DNA of 64,000 bases from JANXUR01 sp038229415. GTDB taxonomy: Bacteria > Acidobacteriota > Terriglobia > Terriglobales > Acidobacteriaceae. The stretch is from contig JBBROM010000009.1 in assembly GCA_038229415.1 (NCBI GenBank), forward strand, positions 1 to 64,000, in the 5' to 3' direction. Under the pieces are notes generated by a model that was not told where the DNA came from, ran no database searches, and saw only the letters and a program-made list of their open reading frames with translations. Shown piece by piece: positions 9,401 to 16,883 of this stretch (the first letter of the stretch is position 1; every line of letters starts with the position of its first letter). A program made the translations under genes and the position numbers.

Positions 9401-9972
9401 TAGGCTACTGAGTCCCCGCGATTGCCAGCAACACTGAAGCGGGAACCGAAAGCGTCCGGCAGAACCCCGGGCTGGAGCAGGGCCAAGCTGATGACGTCGC
9501 GTCCGTTCAGTGGCGCGTCGCGAATCACTTCGCCAGTTACCACATGGCCCACTTCAGGGCTCACGGTGGCTACCTGATCGTCGCGTGACCTCACCTCAAT
9601 CCGCACCGTGGGCGCGCCAATGCTCATCACAACTTCTACGTTGAGGATGTCAGATATGTGAAGATGAATGCCGCCGACCGTGGCGACCGCGAATCCGCTA
9701 TGTTGTGCCTGCAGGGTGTAGGCACCGGGCTGCAACAGGGGCACGCTGAAGTAGCCTCGCGGATCAGTTTCGATCTCGCGTGTCAGGCCCTGATCTTGAT
9801 TGAGCACAGTGATGTGCACGCCCGGAAGGACGCTGCCAGTTTGATCCCGGACGGTGCCGCCGATGACGGCCCGCTGGCCGAAAACGGCTGGTGCCGCGAG
9901 AAGCAATGACGCCCAAAACAACAGGTGAAAACCAGGAGGAAGACGGTTCAACCCAAGGTCTCCGGGAGACAT
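6484..9972 (-). CDS. Oar-like TonB-dependent receptor with carboxypeptidase-regulatory N-terminus
   Basis: 1162 residues. A signal peptide (about 1-32, ending VFGQ) is followed by a CarboxypepD-regulatory/Cna-B-like domain (about 33-115: VIGGTVRDQTGSVLPGVH), a plug with the acidobacterial signature DAPLNGRDVISLALLQPGV, and a long beta-barrel ending in a strand with C-terminal Phe (LAVRISF). Such proteins import bulky substrates across the outer membrane with TonB energy. It lies 57 bases downstream of the anti-sigma factor gene on the same strand, after the ECF sigma gene, an arrangement like FecI/FecR/FecA in which substrate sensing may induce the receptor. The substrate cannot be read from sequence. 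Confidence 0.92.
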   Translation of the reverse strand: MSPGDLGLNRLPPGFHLLFWASLLLAAPAVFGQRAVIGGTVRDQTGSVLPGVHITVLNQDQGLTREIETDPRGYFSVPLLQPGAYTLQAQHSGFAVATVGGIHLHISDILNVEVVMSIGAPTVRIEVRSRDDQVATVSPEVGHVVTGEVIRDAPLNGRDVISLALLQPGVLPDAFGSRFSVAGNRGDSVAYLLDGGVNNDLLDNHQVYDPNPDTVAEFRILTGNYPAEYGRNSGGVVAIATRSGTKDFHGAAFEYLRNDALDANSYFHKNAADGVIPRAQLRRHQFGGTFGGPLMRVGKNSDRAAFFFFGYQGERETLAQTSIRAAAFTPAELSGDFSQSGPGGGPDPNVAAFLQQNPYFQPDANLSARAILDPSRIDPVASQYIAKGWIPQAASGFIQPTGTASLRSQEFTLKTDFLASAKDRFFLTLGGDDALTLTPFNFSNTPDFPARSGFKDLFSNLTYARIFRANLLNEFRVTAQRGLGDSGRPALSQGSPQDLGIHITPDQATGPANLVFDFGSLQLGPSEIGPQRLVDDTFSFSDVLSWNRGRHNLKFGTSLTRFHNDTAFSFVVNGEFQFFGPGGFFSQNAFADFLLGLPIQFRQSPRAPSNLNSKSSYGFVQDEWHLHKRFVLTAGLRYEFSTPKTDSEGRSFSVIPGQKSQVFTNAPVGLVFPGDAGTPRGTNFSDKHDWGPRIGFAWDVTGTGRTSLRGGAGVVYDILKGEDNLQFNGQPPFFSSAGFLFFPSGQSISSAPTSLSFPYETAGVPNPFPSSKPPADVSFAEAGFLPFGSSGSTYTVDPHLGTPRITQFDLNLQHEFAYGLVMELDFSGTRSHGLTSLVDANPVVLGTTDRVLNLTPGNQSCTSATAFLCSFASLPEFRNVAKASYNGLQASLKKTVTEGGWFGSSYFTFAYTYSHNIDNAGGFARPTSLVPAYAPRLFRASSDFDIRQRVVVSGGWNVPFDRWWESGPERLVRGWSLFPILAARTGTPFDIPAGLQSSLDFTSPGPSGAGDPGLVRANQVGALIYNDPRRVSAYGSSTGHYWFDPTAFSNQQCSVQDPSCQPSAAVFPSDVQAVANPAVRTYGTQARNSLRAPSLYNLNLAVSKKTQLFSERSQLEFRADFFNLLNHAEFGIPNNNINSHTFGQILSTVDPRIIQLAVRISF

Positions 9973-10029
9973 AAAACGAGAATCTTCGAGCCGATGCAGC
10001 TACAAGAATAACTCGTTTCAGCTCAAACT

Positions 10030-11901
10030 TCAGCCTCCAAGTTGTTCGAGGAGAGACATAAGCCGGCTGAGCGAGTTGGAAGTGTCTTCGCTTTCGGTAT
10101 TGACCGTGAATAGGGAACGGATGAGGCTGTTTTCGGTTTCAGCCGTTTGCAGTATCAGGTCGCTGCCAGCCTCGCTGGGCAATGGCGTTCCAGCCGATTT
10201 CTCCACTCCGATCTGGGTAAGCATCTCACGCTGCCGCCTGGAGAGAATGGCGATCCAGCGCCTGTGATCTAGCCTGATCTTGTCGAGTGTGGCCGCTTCG
10301 TCTGGCGAAAGATTCCCCAGCCGCTCGACGGGGAATTCGTGTTCCAGCCGCTTGAGTGACCAGGCATGGAGTAAAGTTTGCCGAGCCGAACTGACCAGTT
10401 CGTTGGAAAATGCCGCCAGTTGAGCTTGTGCTTCCTCCCGCGTGCGTCCCTCAGCGGAAAAATGAATGATCAGTTGCGGATAGAGAGGCATCTGCTCGCT
10501 GGAGAGGTCGGCGAGCGTCATCGTGGGGACACGATGCACTCCCACTCCCCGCTCCACGATCTGGTCAGGTGGCGTGTACAGGTCGGATGCCCGGCGCACT
10601 TCGCCCGGCGTAAAGATATGCACGGTTAGAGGCCCGTTGACGGAAGAGAGAGCGCGCCGAATGGCATCACGCCGCTCCGGACGGTCCACCAACCCCTGTA
10701 CCATCACTGATCCATCGGACATGGGGAATACGTTGACTTCCTCGCCCAAGCACGCATCCACCTTGTGCAATGCGACGATGGCGGCAATCTCAACCGCAGC
10801 GGGTGGTGTGGCCAGATACGAAACCGGCACTGCATGCACTAGCGCAGGCTCCAACCCAGATTCCTTCGCGGGAGCGGTGCTGGCATGATTCGCTTCGTCA
10901 AACAGCCGTGCCAGCTCGGGCGTTCGTGGCGCAATCGTGATTGCGATGCGGTCAAACCGGTATTCGGTATCTCCGGCAGCATCATTGGTCACGATGGAAA
11001 CCCGCACAGGCTCGTAGTCGCTGGTGCGCACCGAGAGCATCGCTTCCGCAATGCCGCTCACATGATTCTGCGCGAAGGCATAGTGAAGGGTGTAGAGGCC
11101 ATCCACCTTCTCCACCGAGTTGCCCGTCGCGCCACGAGCGGCAATCAGCTTGCGGAAAGCCGGCACCGAAACCTCGGCGCGCCACTGCTGCGCGGCCAGA
11201 TAGTTCCCGATGGGCTGTGCCATGCCACTTTGGCGCATCCACTTCGCAATCCATACTCCGGCTTCGGAGTCGTCACGAACGACGCGCCCCTCTTCTTTGG
11301 CCGATGCGGAGACCGTGGCCTTCACTTCGGCCAAGTGGCTTACGCCATCCTCGACCCACGAAATATCGCCTAACTGCCGGACTGCGTGGGAGCGTCGGTC
11401 CACCGACTGCACGCGCACCATCTCACGTTCCACTTGCTCCCGGCCCGGCTTGCGCTGCGACTCGAATGCCTGGGCGTGCGCCAAAATACTTTCCGCCGAG
11501 GCAGTTGTGTTCAGCAGATCAGAGAAGGTCACCACAAACACGGCGGTCGCCGCAAGCATGGCAAGCGCCGCTCGCCGATGCGCACCGACAAACATTCTCA
11601 CCTGCCCCGCCCACCGCAAGATCGCATCCCCTAGCGAAGCTGGAGCCAGCGATTCGCTTATGGCGGCGTGACGCAGCAGCCGCTGCCGGAACTGCTCCAC
11701 TGGAGCTGGCTGTAGTTGATCAGCCTCGGGGCGCAGCATCTCTCGTGCATCCACAAACGTGCGGACGCTGCCCTCAATGTCGTGCATCCGGGCACGGCAC
11801 TGCCAGCAGGTCTCCAGATGCGCGCGCTCCTGCGCGACCGCTCCGCGCTCCGCTTCGCCATCAAGAAACGCCACCATTTGCTCATCGCTCAGGTGAGCCA
11901 T
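10030..11901 (-). CDS. Large zinc-finger (zf-HC2) anti-sigma factor
   Basis: 623 residues from the ATG at 11901. The N-terminus has the anti-sigma zinc motif HLETCWQC (H-x3-C-x2-C) at about residues 33-40, and one membrane helix near residues 120-140 (ALAMLAATAVFVVTFS). The remaining ~480 residues should be extracytoplasmic; they show no domain I recognise and are much larger than in typical anti-sigma factors, which suggests a ligand- or partner-sensing part. The sigma factor gene ends 32 bases upstream. An open frame extends back to 12057, inside the sigma gene, but the zinc finger normally starts within a few residues of the N-terminus, so 11901 is preferred. Confidence 0.85.
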   Translation of the reverse strand: MAHLSDEQMVAFLDGEAERGAVAQERAHLETCWQCRARMHDIEGSVRTFVDAREMLRPEADQLQPAPVEQFRQRLLRHAAISESLAPASLGDAILRWAGQVRMFVGAHRRAALAMLAATAVFVVTFSDLLNTTASAESILAHAQAFESQRKPGREQVEREMVRVQSVDRRSHAVRQLGDISWVEDGVSHLAEVKATVSASAKEEGRVVRDDSEAGVWIAKWMRQSGMAQPIGNYLAAQQWRAEVSVPAFRKLIAARGATGNSVEKVDGLYTLHYAFAQNHVSGIAEAMLSVRTSDYEPVRVSIVTNDAAGDTEYRFDRIAITIAPRTPELARLFDEANHASTAPAKESGLEPALVHAVPVSYLATPPAAVEIAAIVALHKVDACLGEEVNVFPMSDGSVMVQGLVDRPERRDAIRRALSSVNGPLTVHIFTPGEVRRASDLYTPPDQIVERGVGVHRVPTMTLADLSSEQMPLYPQLIIHFSAEGRTREEAQAQLAAFSNELVSSARQTLLHAWSLKRLEHEFPVERLGNLSPDEAATLDKIRLDHRRWIAILSRRQREMLTQIGVEKSAGTPLPSEAGSDLILQTAETENSLIRSLFTVNTESEDTSNSLSRLMSLLEQLGG

Positions 11902-11933
11902 TGCCGTTTTGTGTCCCGCTGTGTTCACAATCT

Positions 11934-12491
11934 TTACCGATCCGCCTCGAACTTTTTTAATCCCCGCGCCAGGTACACGCTTACCGCTTTGGCGCTGATG
12001 CCGACAATGGTTCCGATCTCCGCGTAGCTCAAGCCTTCCGCGCGCAACAGCAGGCAATGCCGTTCGCGCTCGTTCAGACTGCCAAGCGAAAGCGCAATGC
12101 GCTGCCGACGGATCATGCCTTCTTCCGACGACACGCCGTGATCTTCAATCTCGCGCATCTGCAGCCAGACTGTGGTCGCGGCCTCTTGCCGCTCCCGCCG
12201 CCTCAACAGATCAATCGCCAGATTGTGCACCACGCGATACAGCCAGCTGCGATGATTCTCAATCGCTGTGCTGCGCTGCAACTGGTCGTAGTACTTCAGG
12301 AACGCGACCTGCACCAGGTCTTCCGCCTCGCCTGTGGAGCCGACGAACTGATAGGCATAACTCACCAGCGCGGTGCGCATCGCGGCATACAACTCGACCA
12401 GCGACTCGTCCCCGCGCCGCGCGCGCCGTTGCGTCTCCCGCTCTGTATAACTGAGCGCGTCCGCCAACCGGAGTGTGCCTTCCTGATTCAT
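11934..12491 (-). CDS. ECF-family RNA polymerase sigma factor
   Basis: 185 residues from the ATG at 12491. Region 2 is seen in YAYQFVGSTGEAEDLVQVAFLKYY and the -10 recognition part SWLYRVVHNLAIDLLRRR; region 4 in LNERERHCLLLRAEGLSYAEIGTIVGISAKAVSVYLARG (helix-turn-helix). It should direct RNA polymerase to a regulon that probably includes the receptor two genes downstream. The open frame reaches 12578, but the residues before MNQEGTLRL do not look conserved. The zf-HC2 anti-sigma gene follows after 32 bases. Confidence 0.9.
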   Translation of the reverse strand: MNQEGTLRLADALSYTERETQRRARRGDESLVELYAAMRTALVSYAYQFVGSTGEAEDLVQVAFLKYYDQLQRSTAIENHRSWLYRVVHNLAIDLLRRRERQEAATTVWLQMREIEDHGVSSEEGMIRRQRIALSLGSLNERERHCLLLRAEGLSYAEIGTIVGISAKAVSVYLARGLKKFEADR

Positions 12492-13107
12492 TTTTCTGGA
12501 ACTTATATCTGCAATCACCGGATCGGGGGGAGCCAGCACATCTACGATCTCGCGGCAGTGTCTCCTAAAACTCTGCAAGCAATTTTGCGATTGATTTAGT
12601 TATACCGCATCCAAGTCCATTTCTTTCATCTACTTACGGTTTTTATTTTTTATACACTGTTAGCAAATCGCAAGGTGAGCCGTCCGCAGGGCTTCGATGG
12701 CTAGCCGGAGGTACCTCGTTTGACCGATTCTCCTGAATCGTATTTTTTATAGTTACTTTTGTTAGCAGCCTAGGGGTACGCCACGTCTTAATAATCACAA
12801 GCACGGTGACTCCCGCCGCTTCGCACGAGACTTCGGTCCGGGGAAGCGGCGGATTTTTCCACCCTTGCTCTGCACGACCGACATTTTTCAGGTTTACCGG
12901 CAGTTGTCCTGACCCTCCGGGCGAGACAATCCGCGTAATCCGGGGAAGCTGGCAGATACCAGGTCTGGGGAGACATCTGGTGCTGCCGGCCAACCCGGTT
13001 TTTTGTTGATCGCAGTTTTCTTTCCCGCTTGATACCGCTGCACAACCCTGCAGTCTACTAAAGTTCCGTTTTGCCCCCGCCGATGAAGGCCCTAGAGGTG
13101 ATTCCAA
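12492..13107. other. Gene-poor stretch of about 600 bases
   Basis: Upstream of the ECF sigma operon. It is AT-rich near 12600-12660 and 12735-12765. A short CCGG stem followed by six T at about 12989-13011 is too weak to call a terminator. The long minus-strand open frame across it (12643-13416) runs over the interrupted small gene and the riboswitch and is not believed. Confidence 0.6.
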
Positions 13108-13290
13108 ATGAGTCTTTCCGTCCAAGCCAGTCAATCGTCTGCTGCGGTGCAACAGGCACAGTATTCCGCACCAGCACCCAAGCCGCAGCTGTAGGCGCAG
13201 AGTACCGCTCCGAAGGACACCGTCCAGATCAGCAACGCTGCCCAAAGAGCGGCCCGCGCTGATAAGGATCATGACGGCGACAGCAAGTGA
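13108..13290 (+). pseudogene. Small acidobacterial secreted/flagellin-like short protein, interrupted by in-frame TAG
   Basis: An AGAGGTG box at 13094-13100 precedes an ATG at 13108. The frame reads MSLSVQASQSSAAVQQAQ.., stops at a TAG (13192-13194), and then continues in the same frame for 31 codons, AQSTAPKDTVQISNAAQRA.. to a natural end ADKDHDGDSK at a TGA (13288-13290). The composition (Ala/Gln/Ser-rich start, KDTVQIS..AAQRA middle, DHDGDS tail) is continuous across the stop and resembles a small protein type common in Acidobacteria. So this is a 60-codon gene with one nonsense codon; readthrough cannot be excluded. Confidence 0.65.
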
Positions 13291-13408
13291 GGCAACTAAT
13301 GCGCCGTGCTGCACGCACGGCTTAGCAGCAGCTGGGGTGGCGGGCTTGACGCTAACCCCGGCGCTGATGTAATCTTTGCCAACGTTGCTCTTCGGAGCAG
13401 CCGAACTG

Positions 13409-13527
13409 AATTTCATGCAGAGTGGCTGAGGGACGGGCCCGTTGAAGCCACGACAACCGGGGTCTGAGATTATTTCTCAGATATGCCGGTGTCAATTCTC
13501 TCCCGCAAGACTGGGGAACATGAGATT
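13409..13527 (+). ncRNA. SAM-I (S-box) riboswitch aptamer
   Basis: The conserved S-box core is plain: CAGAGTGGCTGAGGGACGG, then GGCCCGTTGAAGCC, ACGACAACCGG, a P3 hairpin GTCTGAGA-TTATT-TCTCAGAT, and GGTGTCAATTCTC. P1 can be closed by AATTTCATG (13409-13417) with CATGAGATT (13519-13527), eight of nine pairs. A terminator hairpin follows 38 bases later. This class binds S-adenosylmethionine and switches off methionine/cysteine synthesis genes when SAM is plentiful. Here it precedes a threonine-synthase-like gene and a sulfur-carrier gene. Confidence 0.93.
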
Positions 13528-13565
13528 TGGGGTGAGCGGAGCTCCATTCATCCGCGACTCTGAAT

Positions 13566-13598
13566 CCTCTTTTCCTACCCCGGAAAAGAGGTTTTGCA
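13566..13598 (+). terminator. Intrinsic terminator, expression platform of the SAM riboswitch
   Basis: A perfect 10-bp stem CCTCTTTTCC / GGAAAAGAGG with loop TACCCC is followed by TTTTGCATTTT. It lies between the aptamer and the ribosome binding site of the ThrC-like gene, where SAM binding would be expected to favour it and end transcription early. Confidence 0.88.
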
Positions 13599-13665
13599 TT
13601 TTAAGGGAATGTTCTTTCAGGGGCCCGTCCACAGTCGCTCTCCAAGCGTTGCGAGGAGAGTCCAA

Positions 13666-14952
13666 GTGCCGGTGTCCTACGAACTGCGTTGCCGCGAGTG
13701 CAAGAAGACGTGGGCAAATCAGCCCAAAGCTGTCTGCGAATTTTGTTTTTCCCCGCTGGAAGTCGCCTACGACTACGACGCCATCCGCAAGACCCTTACC
13801 CGCGAAAAATTCGCCAGCCGCGCGCCTGACTTGTGGCGCTATAGCGAACTGCTGCCGCTGCCAGCGGACTTTACGCCGCAGATTCGACCCGGCTTTACCC
13901 CGCTGATCAACGCCCTCAAAGGTGGAGAGCGTATCGGGTCGCACAATCTGTTCATCAAGAATGACGCCGTCTGCTTCCCCACGCTGAGTTTCAAAGATCG
14001 CGTGGTGAGCGTAGCGCTGGCGCAGGCCCGCGCCTTCGGATTCACCACCATCGGCTGCTCTTCGACCGGCAATCTTGCCAATAGCGTCGCAGCACATGCC
14101 GCCAAGCTCGGCTTCGACGCTTGGATATTCATCCCTTCTGATCTCGAGCCCGCGAAGATTCTGGGCACGCAGGTATTTGGCGCGAAGCTGGTGCGGATCG
14201 GCGGCAACTACGACCAGGTGAATCGCCTCTGTTCGCAAATCGCCGACGAGCACAACTGGGGCTTCGTCAACGTAAACCTGCGGCCTTATTATGCCGAGGG
14301 CAGCAAAACTGTCGGCTACGAAATCGCCGAGCAGCTCGGCTGGAAGTTGCCAGACAACGTCGTCGTCCCGATGGCGGGCGGCTCGCTCATCACTAAAATC
14401 CGCAAAGCGTTTGACGAGCTGGTGACCGTGGGATTGGTGGAAGCCAAGCCCGTAAAATTCTTCGGCGCGCAAGCTACCGGCTGCTCGCCGATTTCGAGTG
14501 CCGTCAAATCAGGATTGTCGGAAATAGATCCGCAGAAGCCGAAGACGATTGCGCGCTCGCTAGCGATTGGCAATCCCGCCGACGGACTTTACGCCGCTAG
14601 GGCCATTCGCTCCAGTGGAGGATACGCGGAAGACATCTCCGACCCCGAGATCGTGGCCGCGATTCGCGACCTCGCCGAAACAGAAGGCATCTTCACCGAA
14701 ACCGCGGGAGGCGTCACCTACGGAGTAACTCGCAAGCTCATCGAGCAGGGCCGCATCCATCCCGACGAGCTCACCGTCACCTGCATCACCGGCAACGGAC
14801 TGAAGACGACCGACGTGCTGGCGGATCAGTTCGAGTATGAAGAAGCGATCTCGCCGCGCTACGCGGAGTTCGAATCGTACCTGTCGGCGGCGCTGAAGAA
14901 TCCGCGCGCCGAGCGAGTGAGCGCGGAAGTTGCAGCCGGGGTGGCGCTGTGA
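13666..14952 (+). CDS. thrC: Threonine-synthase-like PLP enzyme under SAM riboswitch control
   Basis: 428 residues. An N-terminal zinc ribbon (LRCREC..VCEFCF, about residues 7-28) is followed by a fold-type II PLP domain with the lysine in SFKDRVVSVAL and the phosphate-binding region GCSSTGNLANSVAAHAAK. Such enzymes convert O-phosphohomoserine to threonine. The GTG at 13666 is chosen because GAGGAG lies just upstream; the open frame begins inside the terminator and cannot be the true start. A sulfur-carrier gene overlaps its stop by 4 bases. SAM control and the carrier make a role in homocysteine formation from O-phosphohomoserine (a gamma-replacement) a serious alternative to threonine synthesis; the residues visible cannot separate the two. 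Confidence 0.88.
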   Translation: MPVSYELRCRECKKTWANQPKAVCEFCFSPLEVAYDYDAIRKTLTREKFASRAPDLWRYSELLPLPADFTPQIRPGFTPLINALKGGERIGSHNLFIKNDAVCFPTLSFKDRVVSVALAQARAFGFTTIGCSSTGNLANSVAAHAAKLGFDAWIFIPSDLEPAKILGTQVFGAKLVRIGGNYDQVNRLCSQIADEHNWGFVNVNLRPYYAEGSKTVGYEIAEQLGWKLPDNVVVPMAGGSLITKIRKAFDELVTVGLVEAKPVKFFGAQATGCSPISSAVKSGLSEIDPQKPKTIARSLAIGNPADGLYAARAIRSSGGYAEDISDPEIVAAIRDLAETEGIFTETAGGVTYGVTRKLIEQGRIHPDELTVTCITGNGLKTTDVLADQFEYEEAISPRYAEFESYLSAALKNPRAERVSAEVAAGVAL

Positions 14953-15263
14953 GCGACGCTTTGAATGTAACCCCGAACACAGCCGCAAACATCACCGTCC
15001 ACGTGCCCACCGCGTTTCGCCGCTTTACCGACGGCAAGCCGAAGTTTGTCTGCATCGCCGCTGACCTCGACGGACTGTTGACGTACGTGTCAGCGTCGTT
15101 GCCCGAACTCGCCGCGCAGATCAAGGACGAATCTGGCAAACTCCGCCGCTTCATCAACGTCTATGTGAACGACGAAGACATCCGCTTCCTGGAAAAAGGC
15201 TGGACGCTCAAGGACGGCGACGAAGTGTTTCTGGTGCCGAGCATCGCGGGGGGAAGAGACTAG
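14949..15263 (+). CDS. MoaD/ThiS-family ubiquitin-like sulfur carrier protein
   Basis: 104 residues of beta-grasp type: ITVHVPTAFRRFTDG at the start, INVYVNDEDIRFLEKGWTLKDGDEVFLVPSIAGG near the end. It closes with GG followed by Arg-Asp, so the diglycine would have to be exposed by a protease before activation as a thiocarboxylate, as known for carriers of the CysO/HcyS type that feed amino-acid synthesis. The start codon GTG overlaps the ThrC-like stop (GTGA), indicating translational coupling. No MoeB/ThiF-like activating enzyme or JAMM protease gene is adjacent. Confidence 0.88.
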   Translation: MSDALNVTPNTAANITVHVPTAFRRFTDGKPKFVCIAADLDGLLTYVSASLPELAAQIKDESGKLRRFINVYVNDEDIRFLEKGWTLKDGDEVFLVPSIAGGRD

Positions 15264-15317
15264 CAGCATCATACTGCAGCTTCTGTCTTAGCCCGAAGGG
15301 CGGTGCTCCACAGTTAG

Positions 15318-15337
15318 CCCAGCGCGATAGCGCTGGG
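15318..15337. repeat. Short palindromic hairpin (CCCAGCGC-GATA-GCGCTGGG)
   Basis: An 8-bp perfect stem with a 4-base loop in the gap between two convergent genes. There is no T-tract, so it is listed as a palindromic repeat rather than a terminator. The rest of the 260-base gap holds nothing recognised. Confidence 0.6.
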
Positions 15338-15526
15338 TAAGGCGTATCGAGAATGGGAGCCCGGAGGGCGGCCCCGCTCGGTCCTGACAGGCTGCGCCAG
15401 AATCACGACACAGAGCCGCATGGCCATCAGCGCTCTCGGTGTGAGGTCGAGACGTTGGAACGGTGTCATCCGGCCAAAGGCACGTGCAATTCTACGGAGC
15501 CTGACCGCCTACGTCCAGACAGATCG

Positions 15527-16792
15527 TTACGCTGCTTTCCCAAGCCCAAGCCCCACCCACGCGGGCACTTCCTTCCACCGTCCCCGCATGGCGAAGCGCG
15601 TCTTGGTCATCACTAACATGGCTAGAAAGATCACAAATAATCCCATGCTTGCTTGGGGAACTGTCGCGGCGCGCGGCTTGAGAATGGTGAACAGTCCGTA
15701 CACCATCTCGATGTGGACGACATACACCATCATTGAATTCTGGCCGAGCGAAATCAGCGGGCGGACGGTGAACCGCTCGCCGAAAATCGGTCGTGCGCCC
15801 CAGCCCCAACGGCACCACGCGAATGCGATCCAAAGCACCATCAGCACCAAGCCAAAGCGAATCACAAAAAAGTCGACACTGGTGTGCCAGAAGTCGTAAC
15901 TCTCAGTCGGATAGACTTGTAGGCCCAGCGCCGTTAGTCCACTTACAACATACGACGTGCCGAAGAACAGCGCGACGCCGAGTAAGCCTGCAATCGCCGC
16001 CATAGTTACTTCGTGCTTCTTTGCCCAGTGACTGCCGATGACGAATCCGAGTGCGAGGCCGAGGAAGGCGAGGCCCATCCACGGAAAGATAGGAAACAGC
16101 CATGACTGCGGCTTATCGTAGATATGTACGCCGTTGATGTAAGTCTCCAGCTCCCAAGGTAGCCAGCGCGGACGCCACACCGTCCACATCATCGGAGACA
16201 GCGCGGAGATTGCTATCGCGGTGGTGAGTGCCATCCACCCGCTTAGGTTGCGCAAACGCGTGAGTGTGGCTGACTGTGCAGTGTCGCCTCCCACCCTAAC
16301 CGCCAACGTCGGGCGGTGAGGGTGGGGCACCAGGCGACTGTAAAGTTCCACAACCTTTGCCGCCACATAGTTCATCACAGCCATCGCGATCATCGAAAGG
16401 CCGATTATGTTCAGCACGTCCACGCGGAACAGGTCAGTCCACGGAGCCCAGCCGAGGCCGAGCGCGTATTCCAACACGCGAAAGCCGATGCCGTAGGCGA
16501 AGATCTCTGCGCCGCGTTTGAAGGTAAAGCTCAGAACCTTCTCGGCGCTTGCCCCTTGCTCGCGCATCTTGCTGGTGACGAACGCGACGCTTGCTCCCGC
16601 AAGCGAGAGGAAGAGAAGCGCTGGTAACGTGCCGCCGCGTTGCGACCACTCCATTACGGAGGAGTGACGCGCGTCACCACCAAGCCACGCGTCGTAACAA
16701 TGCGTCTGGAACATGAACACGACCGCGAGGCCGCGCATCCAGTCAATGTAGGCGAGGCGGGAGGGCTTGGGGATGATCGGCGTGGCGGCCAT
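15527..16792 (-). CDS. HGSNAT/DUF1624-like multi-span membrane acyltransferase
   Basis: 421 residues with about ten hydrophobic segments. The N-terminus RLAYIDWMRGLAVVFMFQTH is the conserved first helix of the heparan-alpha-glucosaminide N-acetyltransferase-like family, which moves acetyl groups across membranes onto sugars. It reads leftward, 91 bases after the sulfatase-TPR gene, so the two may be co-transcribed and act on the same glycan. The open frame extends to a TTG at 16879, but the residues before MAATPIIPKP are not membrane-like and 16792 is the first ATG. Confidence 0.8.
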   Translation of the reverse strand: MAATPIIPKPSRLAYIDWMRGLAVVFMFQTHCYDAWLGGDARHSSVMEWSQRGGTLPALLFLSLAGASVAFVTSKMREQGASAEKVLSFTFKRGAEIFAYGIGFRVLEYALGLGWAPWTDLFRVDVLNIIGLSMIAMAVMNYVAAKVVELYSRLVPHPHRPTLAVRVGGDTAQSATLTRLRNLSGWMALTTAIAISALSPMMWTVWRPRWLPWELETYINGVHIYDKPQSWLFPIFPWMGLAFLGLALGFVIGSHWAKKHEVTMAAIAGLLGVALFFGTSYVVSGLTALGLQVYPTESYDFWHTSVDFFVIRFGLVLMVLWIAFAWCRWGWGARPIFGERFTVRPLISLGQNSMMVYVVHIEMVYGLFTILKPRAATVPQASMGLFVIFLAMLVMTKTRFAMRGRWKEVPAWVGLGLGKAA

Positions 16793-16883
16793 GAAGGTTT
16801 GCGAGTCGTTCAATTCGCACGTGAAACGAAATTCTGTTGACCCGCGAGTATAAACGCTGGCGAGCAAATGCAGTGACAAAAAG

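Noticed and set aside
10941..11960. 339-codon open frame on the plus strand
   Set aside because: Antisense to the zf-HC2 anti-sigma gene; Arg/Pro/Ser-rich composition is a by-product of GC-rich coding on the other strand.
12643..13416. 257-codon open frame on the minus strand
   Set aside because: It runs across the TAG-interrupted small gene and into the SAM aptamer, has no ribosome binding site or recognisable domain, and is rich in repeats of Ser/Arg/Gly typical of antisense frames.
13492..14472. 326-codon minus-strand open frame
   Set aside because: Antisense to the ThrC-like gene, which has clear family motifs and its own riboswitch.
15264..15526. Terminator after the sulfur-carrier gene
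   Set aside because: The hairpin at 15318-15337 has no T-tract; it is listed as a palindromic repeat only.
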